A stretch of DNA of 64,000 bases from Roseitranquillus sediminis (GCF_016918935.1 NZ_JAFFOB010000014.1:186001-250000), one strand, 5' to 3'. Positions 8,641 to 18,681 are shown, numbered from the stretch's first letter. Notes: generated by a model from the letters alone, not told the origin. Translations and numbers: made by a program.

Positions 8641-9945
8641 CTAGAGCAGCTCCGGCGGTCCTTTGATCGACGTGCCATCCTGTACGTCGGGCAGACGGTC
8701 CAATACAGACCGCAGCGCGGTTTCAAGCGCCTCCGATCCCTGCGCCACGATCGCCTCGGCCCGTCTTCGCATGGCCGCACGCTCCGTGTCGTTCGCTAGC
8801 CTCAGGACCTCGCGTGTCAGGTCGTCGGAGGAATGTATCGGCACGGCGGCCGCGGCGCCATCAAGATCGCGATAGATGTCGGCGAAGTTGGCCACATCCG
8901 GGCCGTGAAGGACCACAGAGCCAAGGGCGATCGGCTCGTAAGGGTTATGGCCGCCGATCCCGTTGAAGGAACCGCCGACGAGAGAAATGGGCGCAAGGCG
9001 GTACCAGAGGCCCATCTCGCCCAACGTATCGCAAAGATGAACCGCCTCGCCCGGACCCGGGAGCCCTGCGGTCCTGCGCCCGGCCGTCAGCCGCTCGCGC
9101 TCGATGGCGGCTGCCACCTCGTCTCCGCGTGCCGGATGGCGCGGCACGAGTAGGAGGAGCGCGTTGGGACGGACACGCCGAACGGCCGCGTGCGCCTTCA
9201 GCGCTAGCGCCTCCTCGCCGCGATGGGTCGAGGCGGCGAGCCAGACGAAACGCCCATCAACAGCGTCCTGCAGATCCCGAAGTGCGGCAGGATCTGCGGG
9301 GAGCGGCGCCGCCGCCTCCTTGAGCGATCCCGCGGTGGTCACCTCCTTGGCCCCAAGGCGACGAAGCCCGTCCGCGGTGGCATCATCCTGAGCGAGCACC
9401 ACTTCGAAACATCCGAATAGTGCGGCGGCGGTGCCCGAGGCTCGTGTCCAGCGCCGAAGCGAGCGCGCCCGAAGTCTCGCGTTCAGGAGGAGCATCGGGA
9501 TGCGGCAAGCATGGGTCTCGTGGACGAGGCGCGGCCATATCTCGCTCTCGGTCCAGACAGCAAGATCGGGGTGCCAATGATTCAGGAAGCGGGTGATGGG
9601 GCCCTTGAGGTCCAGCGGGACGAACTGGTGCACCGCACGCGGCGGCAGGCGCCGCGACAGCAGTTGCGCCGAAGTGACGGTTCCTGAAGTCACAAGCACG
9701 TGGATGTCGGTCCGCCGCTGCAGGAGCGCCTCCACCAGTGGCAGCAGCGAAAGGCTCTCGCCGACGCTGGCCGCGTGGAGCCAGACCAGCAGACCCTCCG
9801 GCCGTGCCGCGCGCGCGTGTCCGAGCCTCTCGGGCCAGCGATCGGCATCCTCCTTGCCGGTGGCGCGCCTGCGCTCGATGAGGCGCCGGCCGAGCGGATC
9901 GGCCGCAGCGGTCAAGGCGAGATAGGCGCGCAGGAGCGGTGGCAT
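8641..9945 (-). CDS. waaA: 3-deoxy-D-manno-octulosonic acid transferase
   Basis: Kdo transferase (GT30) that adds Kdo from CMP-Kdo to lipid A precursor at the inner membrane. The 434-aa protein has the acceptor-domain motif HAASVGESLSLLPL with the presumed catalytic Glu63, the central TESEIWPRL, and the C-terminal nucleotide-binding GGSFNGIGGHNPYEP. ATG 9945 (MPPLLRAYLALTAAADPLGR) matches the usual N-terminal helix; an upstream in-frame ATG at 9963 is possible. It lies upstream of the exb operon on the same strand; the usual neighbour lpxK is not in the window. Confidence 0.92.
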   Translation of the reverse strand: MPPLLRAYLALTAAADPLGRRLIERRRATGKEDADRWPERLGHARAARPEGLLVWLHAASVGESLSLLPLVEALLQRRTDIHVLVTSGTVTSAQLLSRRLPPRAVHQFVPLDLKGPITRFLNHWHPDLAVWTESEIWPRLVHETHACRIPMLLLNARLRARSLRRWTRASGTAAALFGCFEVVLAQDDATADGLRRLGAKEVTTAGSLKEAAAPLPADPAALRDLQDAVDGRFVWLAASTHRGEEALALKAHAAVRRVRPNALLLLVPRHPARGDEVAAAIERERLTAGRRTAGLPGPGEAVHLCDTLGEMGLWYRLAPISLVGGSFNGIGGHNPYEPIALGSVVLHGPDVANFADIYRDLDGAAAAVPIHSSDDLTREVLRLANDTERAAMRRRAEAIVAQGSEALETALRSVLDRLPDVQDGTSIKGPPELL

Positions 9946-10029
9946 CGACACGCGGGGCACCATCCGGCCCTGCGCGCGCGATGGCAAGGTACCTGCCACG
10001 CCCGGCGCCACAATAGAAGGGGGCTACCC

Positions 10030-10058
10030 TTGCGACTGTTTCTGACGGTGACTAAGAC
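10030..10058 (+). promoter_or_regulatory. Candidate promoter for clpP
   Basis: TTGCGA, 17-base spacer, TAAGAC about 50 bases before the clpP ATG. The spacing is ideal and the -35 box also reads CTTGCGA, which partly resembles a heat-shock (RpoH) -35 element; the -10 box does not. Read by eye only. Confidence 0.35.
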
Positions 10059-10107
10059 TCCCTTCATCCTTTCCCGATAGCTTCGGCAGAACCACAGGCA
10101 GGCGGAC

Positions 10108-10740
10108 ATGCACGACCCCGTACAGCATTACATGCAGAATCTCGTCCCGATGGTGGTCGAGCAGACGAGCCGGGGCGAGCGCGCCTATGACATCTTCTCG
10201 CGCCTCCTCAAGGAGCGGATCGTGTTCCTGTCAGGTCCTGTGCACGACGGGATGTCCTCGCTGATCGTGGCGCAGCTGCTTCATCTGGAAGCGGAGAACC
10301 CGACCAAGGACATCTCGATGTACATCAACTCGCCCGGCGGGGTAGTGACGTCGGGCCTGTCGATTTACGACACGATGCAGTACATCAAGCCGCAAGTCTC
10401 GACTCTCGTCGTCGGGCAGGCGGCCTCGATGGGTTCGCTCCTGCTGGCCGCAGGCGCGCCAGGCAAGCGCTTCTCGCTGCCCAACAGCCGAGTGATGGTG
10501 CACCAGCCCTCAGGCGGCTATCAGGGTCAGGCGACCGACATCATGATACACGCGGAGGAGACGCTGAAACTCAAGCGGCGACTCAACGAGATCTACGTCA
10601 AGCACACTGGGCAGTCGCTGGAGACGGTGGAGAATGCGCTGGAGCGCGACCGCTTCATGTCACCCGAGGACGCCAAGGCGTGGGGCCTGATCGACGAGAT
10701 CGTTGAAAACCGTATGAAGCCGGATGAAGGCAAGTCCTGA
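10108..10740 (+). CDS. clpP: ATP-dependent Clp protease proteolytic subunit ClpP
   Basis: Serine protease that forms the tetradecameric degradation chamber with ClpX or ClpA. 210 aa, near full identity to the alphaproteobacterial ClpP pattern ([20 protein letters not shown]). The catalytic triad is visible: Ser107 in GQAASMGS, His132 in VMVHQPSGG and Asp181 in ERDRF. clpX follows after 136 bases on the same strand. Confidence 0.98.
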   Translation: MHDPVQHYMQNLVPMVVEQTSRGERAYDIFSRLLKERIVFLSGPVHDGMSSLIVAQLLHLEAENPTKDISMYINSPGGVVTSGLSIYDTMQYIKPQVSTLVVGQAASMGSLLLAAGAPGKRFSLPNSRVMVHQPSGGYQGQATDIMIHAEETLKLKRRLNEIYVKHTGQSLETVENALERDRFMSPEDAKAWGLIDEIVENRMKPDEGKS

Positions 10741-10780
10741 TCACGCTACCTTGCGCCAGTCCGGCGGCGCCAGTTTCGCG

Positions 10781-10809
10781 TTGTGCCCATTCGGCCACTG
10801 TCCTAAGTT
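10781..10809 (+). promoter_or_regulatory. Candidate promoter for clpX
   Basis: TTGTGC, 17-base spacer, TAAGTT in the clpP-clpX gap, about 67 bases before the clpX ATG. It would allow clpX transcription separately from clpP. Assigned by eye. Confidence 0.3.
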
Positions 10810-10876
10810 TCATCCCCAAGGGGTCCGCGCCCCTGGCCGAACCCAATCCAATGGCCCCCGGCCCCAGAGGTAAGTA

Positions 10877-12139
10877 ATGGCGAGCAACTCCGGCAGCGAC
10901 GGCAAGAACACGCTCTACTGCTCCTTCTGCGGAAAGAGCCAGCACGAGGTGCGAAAGCTGATCGCCGGTCCGACCGTGTTTATCTGCGACGAGTGCGTCG
11001 AGCTGTGCATGGACATCATCCGCGAGGAGAGCAGGTCGTCGGGCATCAAGTCGTCGGACGGCGTGCCGACCCCGCATGAGATCTGTGAGGTGCTGGACGA
11101 TTACGTTATCGGGCAGACCCACGCCAAGCGCGTGCTCTCCGTGGCGGTTCACAATCACTACAAGCGGCTGAACAATGCCGGGAAGTCCGACATCGAACTG
11201 GCGAAGTCGAACATCCTGCTGATCGGCCCAACGGGTTGCGGCAAGACGCTACTGGCGCAGACGCTGGCCCGGATCCTCGACGTGCCGTTCACGATGGCCG
11301 ACGCCACGACACTGACCGAAGCGGGATATGTCGGCGAGGACGTCGAGAACATCATCCTCAAGCTCCTGCAGGCCAGCGAGTACAACGTCGAGCGGGCGCA
11401 GCGCGGCATCGTCTACATCGACGAAGTCGACAAGATAACGCGCAAGTCCGACAACCCGTCCATCACTCGCGACGTAAGCGGCGAGGGCGTGCAGCAGGCG
11501 CTGCTGAAGATCATGGAGGGCACCGTCGCTTCCGTGCCGCCGCAGGGCGGGCGCAAGCATCCGCAGCAGGAATTCCTGCAGGTCGACACGACGAATATCC
11601 TCTTCATCTGCGGCGGCGCCTTCGCTGGCCTTGAGAAGATCATCGCGCAGCGGGGCAAGGGCTCGGCAATCGGCTTCGGTGCCGACGTGAAGGACAACGA
11701 CAGCCGTGGCGTGGGCGAGATGTTCGGTGAGCTTGAGCCCGAGGACCTGCTGAAGTTCGGCCTCATCCCCGAGTTCGTGGGCCGTCTGCCGGTGATCGCG
11801 ACGCTGCAGGACCTCGACGAGGAAGCCTTGGTGACGATCCTGACGCAGCCGAAGAACGCGCTCGTCAAGCAGTATCAGCGCCTGTTCGAACTGGAGGACG
11901 TGCAGCTGACCTTCACGGAGGACTCGCTGAAGGCGATCGCCAAGCGGGCGATCGCGCGCAAGACCGGCGCGCGGGGTCTTCGGTCGATTATGGAAGACAT
12001 CCTGCTCGACACGATGTTCGAGATGCCCGGCATGGAAAACGTCGAGGAGGTGGTGGTTAATGAGGAAGCCGTCACCTCGGACGCATCGCCTCTGATGATA
12101 TATGCGGAGCATCGCAAGGAAAACGCTACGGCAGGCTGA
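10877..12139 (+). CDS. clpX: ATP-dependent Clp protease ATP-binding subunit ClpX
   Basis: AAA+ unfoldase delivering substrates to ClpP. The 420-aa protein has the N-terminal zinc-binding domain with Cys15, Cys18, Cys37 and Cys40, Walker A GPTGCGKT, Walker [11 protein letters not shown], the [19 protein letters not shown] sensor segment and the C-terminal [19 protein letters not shown]. Length and motif order are normal. A strong terminator follows. Confidence 0.98.
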   Translation: MASNSGSDGKNTLYCSFCGKSQHEVRKLIAGPTVFICDECVELCMDIIREESRSSGIKSSDGVPTPHEICEVLDDYVIGQTHAKRVLSVAVHNHYKRLNNAGKSDIELAKSNILLIGPTGCGKTLLAQTLARILDVPFTMADATTLTEAGYVGEDVENIILKLLQASEYNVERAQRGIVYIDEVDKITRKSDNPSITRDVSGEGVQQALLKIMEGTVASVPPQGGRKHPQQEFLQVDTTNILFICGGAFAGLEKIIAQRGKGSAIGFGADVKDNDSRGVGEMFGELEPEDLLKFGLIPEFVGRLPVIATLQDLDEEALVTILTQPKNALVKQYQRLFELEDVQLTFTEDSLKAIAKRAIARKTGARGLRSIMEDILLDTMFEMPGMENVEEVVVNEEAVTSDASPLMIYAEHRKENATAG

Positions 12140-12157
12140 TCTGCCGAGTGAGGTCGG

Positions 12158-12186
12158 GGGCCGGGCGAGACATCGCTCGGCCCTTT
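12158..12186 (+). terminator. Intrinsic terminator after clpX
   Basis: An 11-bp stem (GGGCCGGGCGA with TCGCTCGGCCC, one G-U pair) and tetraloop GACA, followed by TTT. It starts 18 bases after the clpX stop codon. Confidence 0.7.
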
Positions 12187-12218
12187 CGCTGAACGAATAG
12201 AAAGGGACGAAAGAGCCG

Positions 12219-13253
12219 ATGCGCGTCCACCGGAGTATTGTTGACAGCATCGGAAACACGCCGCTCATCCGTCTCAGTCGCGCATCTGACGAAACCGGAT
12301 GCGAGATACTCGGGAAGGCTGAGTTCACGAACCCGGGACAATCGGTCAAGGATCGGGCCGCCCTCTACATCATTCGCGATGCGGTGGAACGGGGTGAGCT
12401 TCGCCCCGGGGGAACCATCGTCGAGGGAACTGCTGGCAACACAGGCATCGGTCTGGCTCTTGTCGGGGCGGCCATGGGGTTCCGCACTGTGATCGTCATC
12501 CCCGAAACCCAGAGCCGAGAAAAGAAGGACATGATCCGTCTTGCCGGGGCGGAGCTCGTGGAGGTGCCGGCGGTGCCATATCGGAACCCCGACAACTACG
12601 TGAGGTATTCCGGACGACTGGCGGCGCGGCTGGCAGAAACCGAGGAGAACGGCGCCATCTGGGCCAATCAATTCGACAACACCGCCAACCGCCGGGCTCA
12701 TGCCGAGACGACCGGACCCGAGATATGGGAGCAGACGGCCGGTCGCTTCGACGGCTTCGTCTGTGCCGTAGGTTCGGGTGGGACGATCGCGGGCGTCGCC
12801 GACACGGTGCAGGCTCGCGGGGTCAAGATCGGCCTTGCGGACCCCGAGGGCGCCGCGCTCTACAGCTATTACACGACTGGCGAGTTGTCGGCCGAAGGTA
12901 GCTCGATCACCGAGGGGATCGGGCAGGGGCGCATCACCGCCAACCTCGAAGGCTTCAGGCCCGATCTCGCCTACCGCATTCCCGACGACGAGGCGCTGCC
13001 GATCCTGTTCGATCTGGTGAAACACGAGGGTCTATGCCTCGGCGGCTCGTCCGGGATCAACGTGGCGGCCGCCATCCGGATGGCGCGTGACCTGGGGCCA
13101 GGTCACGTGATCGTCACCATTCTCTGCGACTACGGCAATCGCTATCAGACGAAGCTCTGGAACCCTGACTTCCTGCGCGAAAAGGGTCTTCCGGTGCCGG
13201 AGTGGATGGAGGGACCGCCGCGCGAGGTGCCCAGCGTGTACGAGGGCGCATGA
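12219..13253 (+). CDS. cysK: Cysteine synthase A family protein
   Basis: PLP-dependent O-acetylserine sulfhydrylase-type enzyme, 344 aa, about 30 residues longer than classical CysK through its C-terminal tail. PLP lysine is Lys44 in PGQSVKDRAA; the substrate loop EGTAGNTGIGLA and the phosphate-binding GSGGTIAG are clear, with TILCDYGNRY near the end. It makes cysteine from O-acetylserine and sulfide; a related beta-replacement role is possible given the divergent length. The TGA overlaps the ATG of the next gene, an alanyl-tRNA editing protein. Confidence 0.9.
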   Translation: MRVHRSIVDSIGNTPLIRLSRASDETGCEILGKAEFTNPGQSVKDRAALYIIRDAVERGELRPGGTIVEGTAGNTGIGLALVGAAMGFRTVIVIPETQSREKKDMIRLAGAELVEVPAVPYRNPDNYVRYSGRLAARLAETEENGAIWANQFDNTANRRAHAETTGPEIWEQTAGRFDGFVCAVGSGGTIAGVADTVQARGVKIGLADPEGAALYSYYTTGELSAEGSSITEGIGQGRITANLEGFRPDLAYRIPDDEALPILFDLVKHEGLCLGGSSGINVAAAIRMARDLGPGHVIVTILCDYGNRYQTKLWNPDFLREKGLPVPEWMEGPPREVPSVYEGA

Positions 13254-13966
13254 CGCGACCGCTGTTTCGTGAGGATGCCTATCTGCGCGAAGCAGTAGGC
13301 AGGGTTCTGGAGGTGCAGGACGGCAGCGTCGTCCTCGACTCATCGATCTTCTATCCGCAGGGCGGCGGCCAGCCCGGCGACAAAGGAACGCTGACCTGGG
13401 ACGGCGGCGAGATGGCGGTGTCGAATACCATCAAGGGCGAGGGTGGCAAGATCGTTCTGCTGAGCCCCGAGGGACCTCTGCCGTCGGTCGGAACGGAAGT
13501 GCGACAGCTCCTGGACTGGGAGCGGCGCTTCAGCCACATGCGTGTGCACACGGCGCTTCACCTGCTGTCGGTGGTGATTCCGCTTCCGGTGACGGGAGGG
13601 CAGATCGGCACCGAGAAGGGTCGGTTGGACTTCGACATGGCCGAGGCGCCGGAAGACAAGGACGATATCGAACGGCGGCTGGTCGAACTGATCGAGGCCG
13701 ACCTGCCAGTCTTCGAGGACTGGATCTCGGACGAGGAACTCCGGGCCAACCCGCAGTTGGTCAAGACCATGTCCGTGGCGCCGCCGACGGGGGCGGGCCG
13801 CGTCCGGCTGATCCGCATCGGCGATGGCGAGGCTCAGGTCGATCTGCAACCGTGCGGGGGCACCCACGTCGCGAGGACCGGTGAGATCGGGCCGATAACG
13901 CTCGGCAAGGTCGAGAACAAGGGCGCCCGCAACCGCAGGGTGAACATCCTGGTCGCGCCGACTTGA
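13250..13966 (+). CDS. Alanyl-tRNA editing protein (AlaX type)
   Basis: Free-standing homologue of the AlaRS editing domain, 238 aa, which hydrolyses mischarged Ser- or Gly-tRNA(Ala). The N-terminal part has FYPQGGGQPGD typical of the AlaX-II class, and the zinc site is seen as His100 and His104 (HTALH) with Cys202 and His206 (CGGTH). ATG 13250 lies inside the cysK stop (ATGA), so the two are co-translated. Pairing of an enzyme consuming serine derivatives with a serine-clearing editor is suggestive. Confidence 0.93.
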   Translation: MTRPLFREDAYLREAVGRVLEVQDGSVVLDSSIFYPQGGGQPGDKGTLTWDGGEMAVSNTIKGEGGKIVLLSPEGPLPSVGTEVRQLLDWERRFSHMRVHTALHLLSVVIPLPVTGGQIGTEKGRLDFDMAEAPEDKDDIERRLVELIEADLPVFEDWISDEELRANPQLVKTMSVAPPTGAGRVRLIRIGDGEAQVDLQPCGGTHVARTGEIGPITLGKVENKGARNRRVNILVAPT

Positions 13967-13974
13967 GCGGCGGC

Positions 13975-14002
13975 AAAAAAAGGCCGAGCACTAAGCTCGG
14001 CC
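13975..14002 (-). terminator. Intrinsic terminator for the minus-strand lysR gene
   Basis: Perfect 8-bp stem GGCCGAGC with GCTCGGCC, 5-base loop, preceded on the plus strand by seven A residues, i.e. a stem followed by seven T on the minus strand. It lies about 135 bases beyond the lysR stop codon and also right after the plus-strand alaX stop. A second small hairpin (AAGGCGA, loop AGC, TCGCCTT, 14024-14040) lies between it and lysR. Confidence 0.8.
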
Positions 14003-14136
14003 CAAGTCCAACAGGGAGGTAAGAAGGCGAAGCTCGCCTTCACCACGGGAGCTATTCCGACAGGTATAGCAGATCAAGTCGGAAGCGCGTCTTTGAGTGC
14101 AGGTCGGCCATGCGTGTGGCGCATGGCGCACACTTT

Positions 14137-15039
14137 TTAGGCTGCCTCGCCTTTCTGACGCCTCCTATGGGCGATGATTTCCTCGATCACGAAGTCACGA
14201 AAGGCAGCGATCCGCTTCGAGTGACGCAATTCCTCAGGGTAGGCGAGGAACACCGGCACTTCGCTCGATTCCACCTGGGGGAGGACCCTGATCAGGTCCG
14301 GGAAATCCTCGGTCAGGTAGTCCGGTAGTACCCCTATGCCGAGGTTGGCCAGAACGGCCTGCAAGACACCGAAGTAGTTGTTCACCGTGAGCGTCGACGG
14401 GATGTCGTATGTCATCAACTCCTGCACCAGCGTCGCCCCGGCGCTGACCTGAGCCGAACGCGCATTCTGGCAGATGAGGCGGTGCGATGTCAGATCCTCG
14501 GGCCGCTTCGGCGTTCCGCGCTCCGACAGGTAACGGTGTGTCGCGTAAAGACGCATGTTGACGCTCATCAGCCGGCGCCGGATCAGGTCGGCCTGGCTCG
14601 GCTCCTTCATGCGAATGGCCACGTCGGCCTCCCGCATCGGCAGGTCGAGAACGCGCTCCTCGAGCATCAGATCGATCTTCAGGTCCGGGTGGCGCGCGTA
14701 GAGTCTGGAGAGGCGCGGCGCCAGCCAGAGCGAGCCGAAGCCGGTGGTCGTGGTGACGCGTAGCTCTCCGAAGACTTCCTCCTCGCTGTCGCGGATGCGC
14801 GCCGACGCCGCCTCGATCCTTCGACGCATTGCGCTGGTCGCGTCAAAGAGCAGCTCGCCCTGTTCGGTGAGAATGAGGCCCCGCGCGTGGCGGTGGAAGA
14901 GCGTGGTGTTCAGGCTCTCCTCCAGCGCACGTATCTGTCGCGAAACCGCCGATTGGCTGAGATGCAGCGCGTCACCAGCATGGGTAAGGCTGCCGGCGTC
15001 GGCAACCGCGTGAAAGATCCTGAGCTTGTCCCAGTCCAT
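14137..15039 (-). CDS. LysR-family transcriptional regulator
   Basis: 300 aa with an N-terminal LysR helix-turn-helix (SLTHAGDALHLSQSAVSRQIRALEE) and a periplasmic-binding-like effector domain. ATG 15039 gives MDWDKLRIFHAVADAGS, the N-terminus I know from Rhodobacterales homologues; an in-frame ATG exists at 15087. It is divergent from the indolepyruvate oxidoreductase gene, so control of that gene is the usual LysR inference. The effector is unknown. Confidence 0.92.
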   Translation of the reverse strand: MDWDKLRIFHAVADAGSLTHAGDALHLSQSAVSRQIRALEESLNTTLFHRHARGLILTEQGELLFDATSAMRRRIEAASARIRDSEEEVFGELRVTTTTGFGSLWLAPRLSRLYARHPDLKIDLMLEERVLDLPMREADVAIRMKEPSQADLIRRRLMSVNMRLYATHRYLSERGTPKRPEDLTSHRLICQNARSAQVSAGATLVQELMTYDIPSTLTVNNYFGVLQAVLANLGIGVLPDYLTEDFPDLIRVLPQVESSEVPVFLAYPEELRHSKRIAAFRDFVIEEIIAHRRRQKGEAA

Positions 15040-15134
15040 TGAGGCCTGTCCATTGATGTCCGTCGCCGCGTTCGCCCCACGCGGCATTCTAGTTGGGAAC
15101 GCCCACGAAAACAGCGGTAACGTGAAGAGTGACT

Positions 15135-15162
15135 TTGTGGGTCAAGGGCCGTGACCTACACT
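15135..15162 (+). promoter_or_regulatory. Candidate promoter for the indolepyruvate oxidoreductase gene
   Basis: TTGTGG, 16-base spacer, TACACT, with a likely start site about 20 bases before the SD-bearing region GGGAGGAG and ATG 15190. It sits in the lysR divergent gap. Assigned by eye. Confidence 0.35.
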
Positions 15163-15189
15163 CGACATGCTGCATCTCGGGAGGAGCGC

Positions 15190-18100
15190 ATGAGCCGTCA
15201 AGACGTGAGCCTGCACGATCGCTTCGATCTGGGCAAATCTCCGGTGCTCCTGAACGGGACTCAAGCGCTCGTTCGTCTCATGCTCATGCAGCGGGCACGT
15301 GACGAAGCGGCAGGGTTGAACACCGCCGGATACGTTACGGGGTACAGGGGCTCGCCGCTTGGCGGCGTTGATCTGCAGATGCAGCGTGCGGGCAAAGAGC
15401 TAGAGGCGGCGCAGATTGTCTTCCAGGCGGGTCTGAACGAAGATCTCGCGGCCACCGCGCTCTGGGGCTCGCAGCAGGCCGAGCTGCGGGGCGAGGGCAG
15501 ATACGACGGCGTCTTCGGCCTTTGGTACGGCAAGGGGCCTGGCGTCGATCGCTCAGGCGACGTGATGCGGCACGCGAACATGGCGGGGACGAGTCCGCAC
15601 GGCGGCGTGCTGATGGCGATGGGCGACGACCACACGGGGGAGAGTTCGACCACGCTGCACCAGTCGGACTGGGCGATGGTGGACGCCTACATGCCTGTCG
15701 TCTCGCCCGCGGGCGTGCAGGAGATTCTTGACCTCGGGCTCTACGGCTGGGCGCTCAGCCGTTTCGCTGGCGTCTGGGTGGGCCTCAAGACGATGAAGGA
15801 CACGATCGAGGCCACGGCTGTCATCGACGGCCGCCCCGACAGGATGCAGTTCGTGACGCCGGACTTCCGCATGCCGGAGGGCGGCCTCAACATCCGTCTG
15901 ATCGACACGCCGCAGGCGCAGGAAGCGCGGATGATCGACTACAAGCGCTTCGCGGCCGAGGCATTCGCCCGTGCGAACGGGATCGACCGCCGGGTGTGGG
16001 GCAGGGCGGGCGCCAGGATCGGCTTCGTCGCGGCAGGGAAGAACTGGCTCGACCTGGTGCACGCGCTGGAGCTGTTGAACCTCGACGCAACGGAGGCCGA
16101 GCGGCTGGGGATCACCACCTACAAGGTTGCGCAGACCTTTCCGCTCGACATGGAGAGCTTTCACGAGTGGGCGGAGGGCCTCGAACTGATCGTGGTGGTC
16201 GAGGAGAAGCGCAAGCTGATCGAGGTGCAGGTCAAGGAAGCCATCTTCGACGACCGCCGTGGGCGCCGCGTCTATGGGTGGCACAAGGGCGACACCTGGG
16301 AGCACGGGCGGCAGGTGGAGCTGTTTCCAACGCGCTACGCACTCGACCCCATCATGATCGCGGAGCGGATCGGCGAGATCTTGATAGAGGAGGGCTGCGA
16401 GACGGAGCGGCTGAAGGCGGGTCTGGTCGCAATCGAGGAGTCGCGGCGCGCAGACAATGTCGAAGAGATTGCCGCGCGGCTGCCCTATTACTGCTCGGGC
16501 TGTCCGCACAACACGTCGACACGAGTGCCGGAGGGCAGCCGCGCCTACGCTGGCATCGGCTGCCACTACATGGTCCAGTGGATGGACCGCGACACCGTCG
16601 GCTTCACCCAGATGGGCGGCGAGGGCGTCAACTGGGTGGGAGAGGCACCGTTTTCGAAGCGCCCGCACGTGTTCCAGAACCTTGGCGACGGGACCTACAA
16701 CCACTCCGGGATACTGGCGATCCGCGCCGCCATCGCGGCGGGCACGAACATCACCTACAAGATTCTCTACAACGACGCGGTCGCGATGACTGGCGGCCAG
16801 AAGAACGAGGGAGACCTGCAGCCCGAACAGATCGCGCATGAGCTGGCAGCGATGGGCGTGCGGCACATTGCCGTCGTCTACGACGAGAAGGAGGAGCCGG
16901 AGCGGAATGGCTTCCCCAAAAGCGTCGAGTGGCACGAGCGGGCAGAGATAGACGGCGTGCAGAACGGCTTCCGCGAGCACGAGGGCGTTTCCGCGATCCT
17001 CTACATCCAGACCTGCGCGGCCGAGAAGCGGCGGCGGCGCAAGCGGGGCAAGTTCCCCGACCCGGACCGGCGCGTCTTCATCAACACCGACGTGTGCGAG
17101 GGGTGCGGCGACTGCGGTGTCCAGTCAAACTGCGTGTCGATCGTGCCGGTCGAGACCGAGCTCGGGCGCAAGCGGGCCATCGACCAGTCGTCCTGCAACA
17201 AGGACTACAGTTGCCTCAACGGCTTCTGCCCGTCGTTCGTCATGGTCGAGGGCGGCGAGGTACGCAGGGATGCCACGGTCGAGGTGGACGTGGGGCACCT
17301 GCCGGAGCCCCAACTGCCGGTCATCGAGGGCACGCACAATGTCGTCATCACGGGCGTCGGCGGCACCGGCGTCGTTACCATCGGCGCGATCATGGCGATG
17401 GCCGCGCATGTCGACGGCAAGGGCGCAGGGATGATGGAGATGGCGGGCCTGGCGCAGAAGGGCGGGGCCGTCCATATCCACTGCCGCATCGCCGAGGATC
17501 CCGCGGACATCAACGCGATCCGCGTGGCCACCGGAGAGTGCGATGCCCTCATCGGCGGCGATCTGGTTGTGAGCGCAGGAGCCAGGACACTGGGTCTGAT
17601 GAAGACCGGTCGCACCGGCGGCGTAGTCAACAGCCACGAGATCATCACCGGCGACTTCACCCGCGACGCCGAGTTCCGCATTCCGGCAGACCGGCTGGCA
17701 CTGTCGCTGGAGCGGAGGCTCAAGGAACGGCTCACGATGTTCGATGCATCCGGACTCTCGCGGGCGGTGATGGGCGACTCGATCTTCTCCAACATGATGA
17801 TCTTCGGCGCGGCGTGGCAGAACGGCCTGGTACCACTGACGCACGACGCGATCCTGCGAGCGATAGAGCTGAATCGCGCTGCGGTGGAGGCGAACAAGCG
17901 CGCGTTCGAGCTCGGCCGCTGGGCGGCGCTGAACCCGGGGGCGGTGGAAAAACTATCGCAGCAGAAGGTCGTGCAGAGGCCAAAGTCGCTGGAGGAGAGG
18001 ATCGCGTTCCGCGAGCGCCACATGGAAAAGTACCAGAACCGGCGCCTGTCACGGCGCTATCGCCAGATGGTCGACAGTGTGCGGGATGAAGGGCTGTGCG

Positions 18101-18612
18101 AGGCGGTCGCGGAGGGCTACCACAAGGTTCTATCCTACAAGGACGAGTACGAGGTCGCGCGCCTGCTGGCCGAGACGCGTGCGAGGGCCGAGGCCGAGTT
18201 TGCGGGCAATCTGAAGCTGACCTATCATCTGGCGCCGCCGGTCCTGTCTACCCACGACACCGCCGGCCGTCCACGCAAGCGGCGCTTTGCCCAATGGATC
18301 GAGCGCCTCTTTCCGGTGCTCGCCAAGGGCAAGGTTCTGCGCGGCACGCCGTTCGACCCGTTCGGACGCACGGCGGAGCGGCGTCTCGAGCGGGCTCTGA
18401 TCCGGCAATATGAGGCCGACATGGCGGAGGTCTTGCCCCAGGTGACACCTGAGACGCTGGAAATCGCCGCGGCTCTCGCTCGGCTTCCGCTGCAGATCCG
18501 CGGCTTCGGCCCGGTCAAGGCCGCGCACGAGCAGGCGGCGGCTAAACGCCGCGAGGAACTGCTGGCCTCGTTCCGTGCCGGAGGGCCGCGGCTGCAACAG
18601 GCGGCCGAGTAG
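15190..18612 (+). CDS. Fused indolepyruvate ferredoxin oxidoreductase
   Basis: 1140-aa single-chain 2-oxoacid:ferredoxin oxidoreductase that decarboxylates indolepyruvate and other aryl pyruvates to acyl-CoA. Order: N-terminal pyrimidine-binding region (YVTGYRGSPLGG), a TPP-binding region with YCSGCPHNTSTRVPEGS and GIGCHYM, a cysteine-rich iron-sulfur segment (CEGCGDC, later CNKDYSCLNGFCPSF) and a gamma-type domain beginning GVGGTGVVTIG. This fused form is typical of aerobic proteobacteria. GGGAGGAG before ATG 15190 supports the start. It acts in aromatic amino acid catabolism and is probably LysR-controlled. Confidence 0.95.
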   Translation: MSRQDVSLHDRFDLGKSPVLLNGTQALVRLMLMQRARDEAAGLNTAGYVTGYRGSPLGGVDLQMQRAGKELEAAQIVFQAGLNEDLAATALWGSQQAELRGEGRYDGVFGLWYGKGPGVDRSGDVMRHANMAGTSPHGGVLMAMGDDHTGESSTTLHQSDWAMVDAYMPVVSPAGVQEILDLGLYGWALSRFAGVWVGLKTMKDTIEATAVIDGRPDRMQFVTPDFRMPEGGLNIRLIDTPQAQEARMIDYKRFAAEAFARANGIDRRVWGRAGARIGFVAAGKNWLDLVHALELLNLDATEAERLGITTYKVAQTFPLDMESFHEWAEGLELIVVVEEKRKLIEVQVKEAIFDDRRGRRVYGWHKGDTWEHGRQVELFPTRYALDPIMIAERIGEILIEEGCETERLKAGLVAIEESRRADNVEEIAARLPYYCSGCPHNTSTRVPEGSRAYAGIGCHYMVQWMDRDTVGFTQMGGEGVNWVGEAPFSKRPHVFQNLGDGTYNHSGILAIRAAIAAGTNITYKILYNDAVAMTGGQKNEGDLQPEQIAHELAAMGVRHIAVVYDEKEEPERNGFPKSVEWHERAEIDGVQNGFREHEGVSAILYIQTCAAEKRRRRKRGKFPDPDRRVFINTDVCEGCGDCGVQSNCVSIVPVETELGRKRAIDQSSCNKDYSCLNGFCPSFVMVEGGEVRRDATVEVDVGHLPEPQLPVIEGTHNVVITGVGGTGVVTIGAIMAMAAHVDGKGAGMMEMAGLAQKGGAVHIHCRIAEDPADINAIRVATGECDALIGGDLVVSAGARTLGLMKTGRTGGVVNSHEIITGDFTRDAEFRIPADRLALSLERRLKERLTMFDASGLSRAVMGDSIFSNMMIFGAAWQNGLVPLTHDAILRAIELNRAAVEANKRAFELGRWAALNPGAVEKLSQQKVVQRPKSLEERIAFRERHMEKYQNRRLSRRYRQMVDSVRDEGLCEAVAEGYHKVLSYKDEYEVARLLAETRARAEAEFAGNLKLTYHLAPPVLSTHDTAGRPRKRRFAQWIERLFPVLAKGKVLRGTPFDPFGRTAERRLERALIRQYEADMAEVLPQVTPETLEIAAALARLPLQIRGFGPVKAAHEQAAAKRREELLASFRAGGPRLQQAAE

Positions 18613-18681
18613 CGGCGGCGGAATGATGGACTTCACTGCGCCGCGCGCCTATTCGGAGCGCGGGAAGATGCGGAGCGTGGA

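Noticed and set aside
14024-14040. Small hairpin AAGGCGA-AGC-TCGCCTT near the lysR 3-prime end
   Set aside because: Stem is short with three-base loop and no T-run; the main terminator is the adjacent stronger one at 13975-14002.
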